Source of the DNA: Holophagales bacterium
GTDB taxonomy: Bacteria; Acidobacteriota; Thermoanaerobaculia; Multivoradales; JAGPDF01
Direction of reading: 5' to 3'
DNA length: 64,000 nt
Assembly (NCBI GenBank): GCA_016699405.1
Contig: CP064972.1
Location: 558,001 to 622,000, forward strand
This document shows, piece by piece, positions 61,428 through 64,000 of the stretch; positions within the stretch are counted from its first letter, which is position 1; every line of letters begins with the position of its first letter. Below the pieces are notes generated by a model. That model was not told where the DNA came from. It did no database searches and worked only from the letters and a program-made list of their open reading frames with translations. A program made the position numbers and the translations under genes.

Positions 61428-63683
61428 GTGTCCCACCTCCTCCCGCTGCTCGCCGAGCTCGCCGCCTGGTGGCTGGCGCTCGCCGCCTTCGGTGCCGCCG
61501 CCGCGCCGCTCGCCGCGCGCCTGCTCGCACCCTGGCCCGACCGCGGCGTGTCGCTCGCGCGTCCGCTCGGCCTGCTCGCCGGCGGGCTCGTCCTCTGGTT
61601 CGGCAACGCCCTGGGCCTGCTCGGTCGCGGACCGGCGAGCGCGGTCGCCGCGCTGGCCGCGGTGGCGCTCCTCGCCTGGTCGCCGGCGCTCGGCACGGCG
61701 GGTCGCCTGCGACTCGCCGCGTGGCTGCGCGATCTCGGCGGCGACCGGCGCGCCTGGCTCGCCGGCGAGGCGCTGCTGGTCGTCGCGCTGCTCGGTTGGG
61801 GTACCGTGCGTGCCTGGTCGCCGGCGATCCGCCACACCGAGCAGCCGACCGACCTGATGCTGCTCAACGCGGTCGCCGAGGGCGTCGGCTTCCCGCCCGA
61901 GGATCCTTGGCTCGCCGGCGAGCCGCTCGCCTACCACGACCTGGGGCACTGGATGGTGCTGATGCTCGCGCGTCTCGCCGGCAGCCCCACGGCGCGGGCG
62001 TACAACCTGGCGCAGGCGGCCTGGCTCGGCCTCCTGCTGCTCTCGGCATACGGCCTCGGGCGCGGGCTCTTCCGGACCGCGCTCGGCGACCGGGGAGCGA
62101 AGCGGGAGGTCGCCGCCGGCCTGCTCGCCGCGGCGAGCCTCGCGCTGGTCGGCAACCTCGCGACCTGGACCGTGACCGGCAGCCCGCTCCGCGGCGGCGA
62201 TGGCGCGCAGGGCCTCTGGTGGTGGGCACCGAGCCGGGCGATCGTCGACCGCGACGCGCGCGGCGCGCCGATCGAAGCGATCACCGAGTTCCCCGCCTTC
62301 AGCTACCTCGTCGGCGACTTGCATGCGCACCTGCTGGCGATGCCGTTCTGGCTCCTGCTCGTCGCCCTCGTGCTCACACCCTGGCTCGCCGGCGGCTCGA
62401 CATCCGTTGGGCGCGACGGGTGGCGCTCGGGGGCGATCGCTCTCGGGAGCGGGGCGTTCCTCGCGCTCGACCCGTGGCAACTGCCGGGACTCGGCCTGCT
62501 GCTCGCCGGCGGAGGAGCGCTCGCGACGGGAGTTGCGACGGGGCGCGCGCGCCTCGAGGGCGCGGCGCGCGGCGCGCTCCTCTGGGGACTCGGACTCCTG
62601 CCCTTCCTGCCGTGGCGAACCCAGGCGGCGACGCAGGTCCACGGCCTCCTGGTCAATCTCGCGAATCCGACCTCGCTCGTCGAGCTCGTCCAGGTGGCCG
62701 GAACGTTCGTGCCGGCGTTGGCGATCGGTCTCGCACTCGCGGCGCGGGCGGCACAGCTCTCGCGCCGGCGCACCGCGCTCGCGCTTCTCCTGCCGGTCGC
62801 CGCGCTCGCGACCTGGCTCGTCGTCGCGGCGCTGGCGACGCAGCGGAAGATCTCGACCGAATGGCTGACCCCGCCGGCGGCGGCCCCATGGCTCGCCGCC
62901 GGTCTGGGCCTCGCCCTCGTGCTGCTGCTGGCGCGAGAGCTGCCGGCGGGACGGCGTCCGGCGGTCGGCCTGGCCGCGTTCGGACTCGCCCTGCTCCTCG
63001 CCCCCGAGCTCCTCTTCGTCCACGATGCGTTCGCCGCCCGGCTGAACACGGTGTTCAAGCTCGGCCTGCAGGCCTGGGCGCTCCTCGCCCTGGCGGCGAG
63101 TCACGCGGCGGCCACGGCGCTCACCGAGCGGCGATGGACGCCCGCCGCGGTGGCCTGCATCGGCCTCGCGCTCGGCCTGCCGTACCTTCCGGCCGCGCTC
63201 GTCACCCGGCTCGGACCGGTGACCCCGGCCTGGAGCTTCGACGCCCTCGACGACCTGCCGCGGAGCGCACCCGGCGAGCTCGCGGCGATCCGCCTCCTCG
63301 CGACGTCGTCGCGGCCCGGGGAGCGGGTCCTTGCCGCCGCGGGCGAGAGCTACCGGGTGGCGAGCTCGCTCGTCGCCACGGCCACCGGGAGACCGACGCT
63401 GCTCGGCTGGACCGGGCACGAGCTGCAGTGGCGCGGCAGTCGCTGGCGCGAGCTCGCGGGGAACCGCGCGGAGATCGTCGAGGAGATCTACCGTGAGGCC
63501 CACGGCGATCGCCTCGCGCTCCTGCTCGACCGCTGGCGGGTCCGCTACGTCCTGCTCGGCCCGGAGGAGCGACGGCGCTACGGCCTGACGCCGGAGCGCG
63601 AGGCCGAGCTCTCTGCGGGGCTCACGACGGTGGTCGACCAGGACGGCGTGCTCCTGCTGCGCGTCGACGGGGCGACGCGATGA
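61428..63683 (+). CDS. DUF2298-type multi-pass membrane protein (GT-C-like)
   Basis: 751 residues with about 12-14 hydrophobic helices. DUF2298 (chlor_Arch_YYY) landmarks: HTEQPTDLMLLNAV, PPEDPWLAGEPLAYHDLGHWMV, EFPAFSYLVGDLHAHLLAMPFWLL with the conserved DxH, and HDAFAARLNTVFKLGLQAW. The C-terminal part is soluble (RVLAAAGESYRVASSLVATATGRPTLLGWTGHE..., WRVRYVLLGPEERRRYG). It is thought to be a membrane glycosyltransferase using lipid-linked sugars; the reaction is unknown. ATGA overlap with the next gene. Confidence 0.9.
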   Translation: MSHLLPLLAELAAWWLALAAFGAAAAPLAARLLAPWPDRGVSLARPLGLLAGGLVLWFGNALGLLGRGPASAVAALAAVALLAWSPALGTAGRLRLAAWLRDLGGDRRAWLAGEALLVVALLGWGTVRAWSPAIRHTEQPTDLMLLNAVAEGVGFPPEDPWLAGEPLAYHDLGHWMVLMLARLAGSPTARAYNLAQAAWLGLLLLSAYGLGRGLFRTALGDRGAKREVAAGLLAAASLALVGNLATWTVTGSPLRGGDGAQGLWWWAPSRAIVDRDARGAPIEAITEFPAFSYLVGDLHAHLLAMPFWLLLVALVLTPWLAGGSTSVGRDGWRSGAIALGSGAFLALDPWQLPGLGLLLAGGGALATGVATGRARLEGAARGALLWGLGLLPFLPWRTQAATQVHGLLVNLANPTSLVELVQVAGTFVPALAIGLALAARAAQLSRRRTALALLLPVAALATWLVVAALATQRKISTEWLTPPAAAPWLAAGLGLALVLLLARELPAGRRPAVGLAAFGLALLLAPELLFVHDAFAARLNTVFKLGLQAWALLALAASHAAATALTERRWTPAAVACIGLALGLPYLPAALVTRLGPVTPAWSFDALDDLPRSAPGELAAIRLLATSSRPGERVLAAAGESYRVASSLVATATGRPTLLGWTGHELQWRGSRWRELAGNRAEIVEEIYREAHGDRLALLLDRWRVRYVLLGPEERRRYGLTPEREAELSAGLTTVVDQDGVLLLRVDGATR

Positions 63684-64000
63684 GCCGGCGCGAACGTTGG
63701 CTCTGGACGCTCCTCGCCCTGGCGGTGGCCGCGAGCCGGCTGCTCGGGCTCGGCGACCGGGCCTTCAGCCACGACGAGAGCCTGCACGGCTTCTACTCCT
63801 ACCAGCTCGCCACGCGCGGCATCTACCAGCACGACCCGATGATGCACGGGCCGCTGCAGTTCCACCTCAACGCCCTGGTCTTCCGTCTCGTCGGGGCGAG
63901 CGACACCACCGCGCGGTTGACCGCCGCGGTGGCCGGCATCGGCGCCGTGCTCCTGCTCCTCGCCTTCCGACCGCTGCTCGGGCGGCGAGGCGCGTTCCTC
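63680..64000 (+). CDS. TIGR03663-like (Agl23-type) membrane protein, cut by window edge
   Basis: The first 107 codons are present. Helix 1 (LWTLLALAVAASRLLGLG) leads to FSHDESLHGFYSYQLATRGIYQHDPMMHGPLQFHLNALVFRLVGASDTTARL, the GT-C-style loop with conserved DE and H residues typical of the TIGR03663 family, which is usually encoded beside DUF2298 proteins. Translationally coupled through an ATGA overlap. Truncation is only from the window limit. Confidence 0.88.
   Translation, partial: MSRRERWLWTLLALAVAASRLLGLGDRAFSHDESLHGFYSYQLATRGIYQHDPMMHGPLQFHLNALVFRLVGASDTTARLTAAVAGIGAVLLLLAFRPLLGRRGAFL

Overview
The window is GC-rich bacterial chromosomal DNA, densely coding on both strands. It contains no rRNA, no tRNA I can defend, no CRISPR array, no insertion sequence and no phage genes. 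The organism is most likely an Acidobacteriota bacterium, probably near Thermoanaerobaculia. This is an inference from several signs: ELWxxDGT-repeat secreted proteins, C-terminal DGFESG-type motifs, a planctomycete/acidobacterial ECF-sigma plus Ser/Thr-kinase pair, a UbiA-type and a UbiX-type protein, RND efflux genes and a type IV pilus motor. The cell plan is clearly diderm (TolC/RND system, many secreted proteins).

Layout. 1-3945: glycogen phosphorylase (cut by the window edge), a secreted tandem-repeat helical protein and a secreted phosphodiesterase-type enzyme. 3955-10416: a translationally coupled tetR-tolC-MFP-RND efflux operon (minus strand) with a TTGACG-17-GATACT promoter whose spacer is filled by a perfect 18-bp palindrome. 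10503-15512: M3 peptidase, then an AMP-forming acyl ligase facing an acyl carrier protein/acyltransferase pair. 15576-20776: a small unknown protein, a PilT ATPase with a duplicated N-terminal domain, an aminotransferase, a tiny Cys/His protein and an Hsp70-like protein. 20925-26730: S9 peptidase, two copies of a 125-bp structured intergenic repeat, a DUF4013 membrane protein and an M14 carboxypeptidase. 26847-29112: a three-gene phospholipid operon with ATGA overlaps. 29185-35300: a beta-propeller secreted protein, a methyltransferase-like protein, a NYN/OST-HTH protein, a third copy of the repeat, an RsbRD-N-like protein and a UbiX-like flavoprotein.

35420-41161 holds a tandem pair of about 950-residue ELWxxDGT repeat proteins sharing a 140-nt identical tract. 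41200-46175: YjbQ, a CDGSH protein, a strong terminator hairpin, two secreted proteins, an MFS exporter and an AGCS symporter. 46347-55696 is rich in secreted proteins: a MopE/Gly-rich protein, a protein with a metzincin-type HExxHxxGxxH motif, a frameshifted secreted-protein gene, the ECF sigma/kinase pair and a DGFESG-terminated protein. 56003-64000: Uma2, M2 peptidase, a HepT remnant, a UbiA-family prenyltransferase, a membrane protein/ECF sigma/ZAS anti-sigma operon, and a DUF2298 plus TIGR03663-like membrane glycosyltransferase-type pair (cut by the right edge).

The most unusual features are the 125-bp hairpin-forming intergenic repeat (three equal-length copies), the FWFF...VKVL domain shared by two otherwise unrelated secreted proteins, the HExxHxxGxxH protein, the tandem ELWxxDGT genes with a conversion-like tract, and recurring TAGACT-type -10 hexamers placed 6-11 nt before start codons, which suggests leaderless transcription. 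All family names come from reading motifs; no database search was run.
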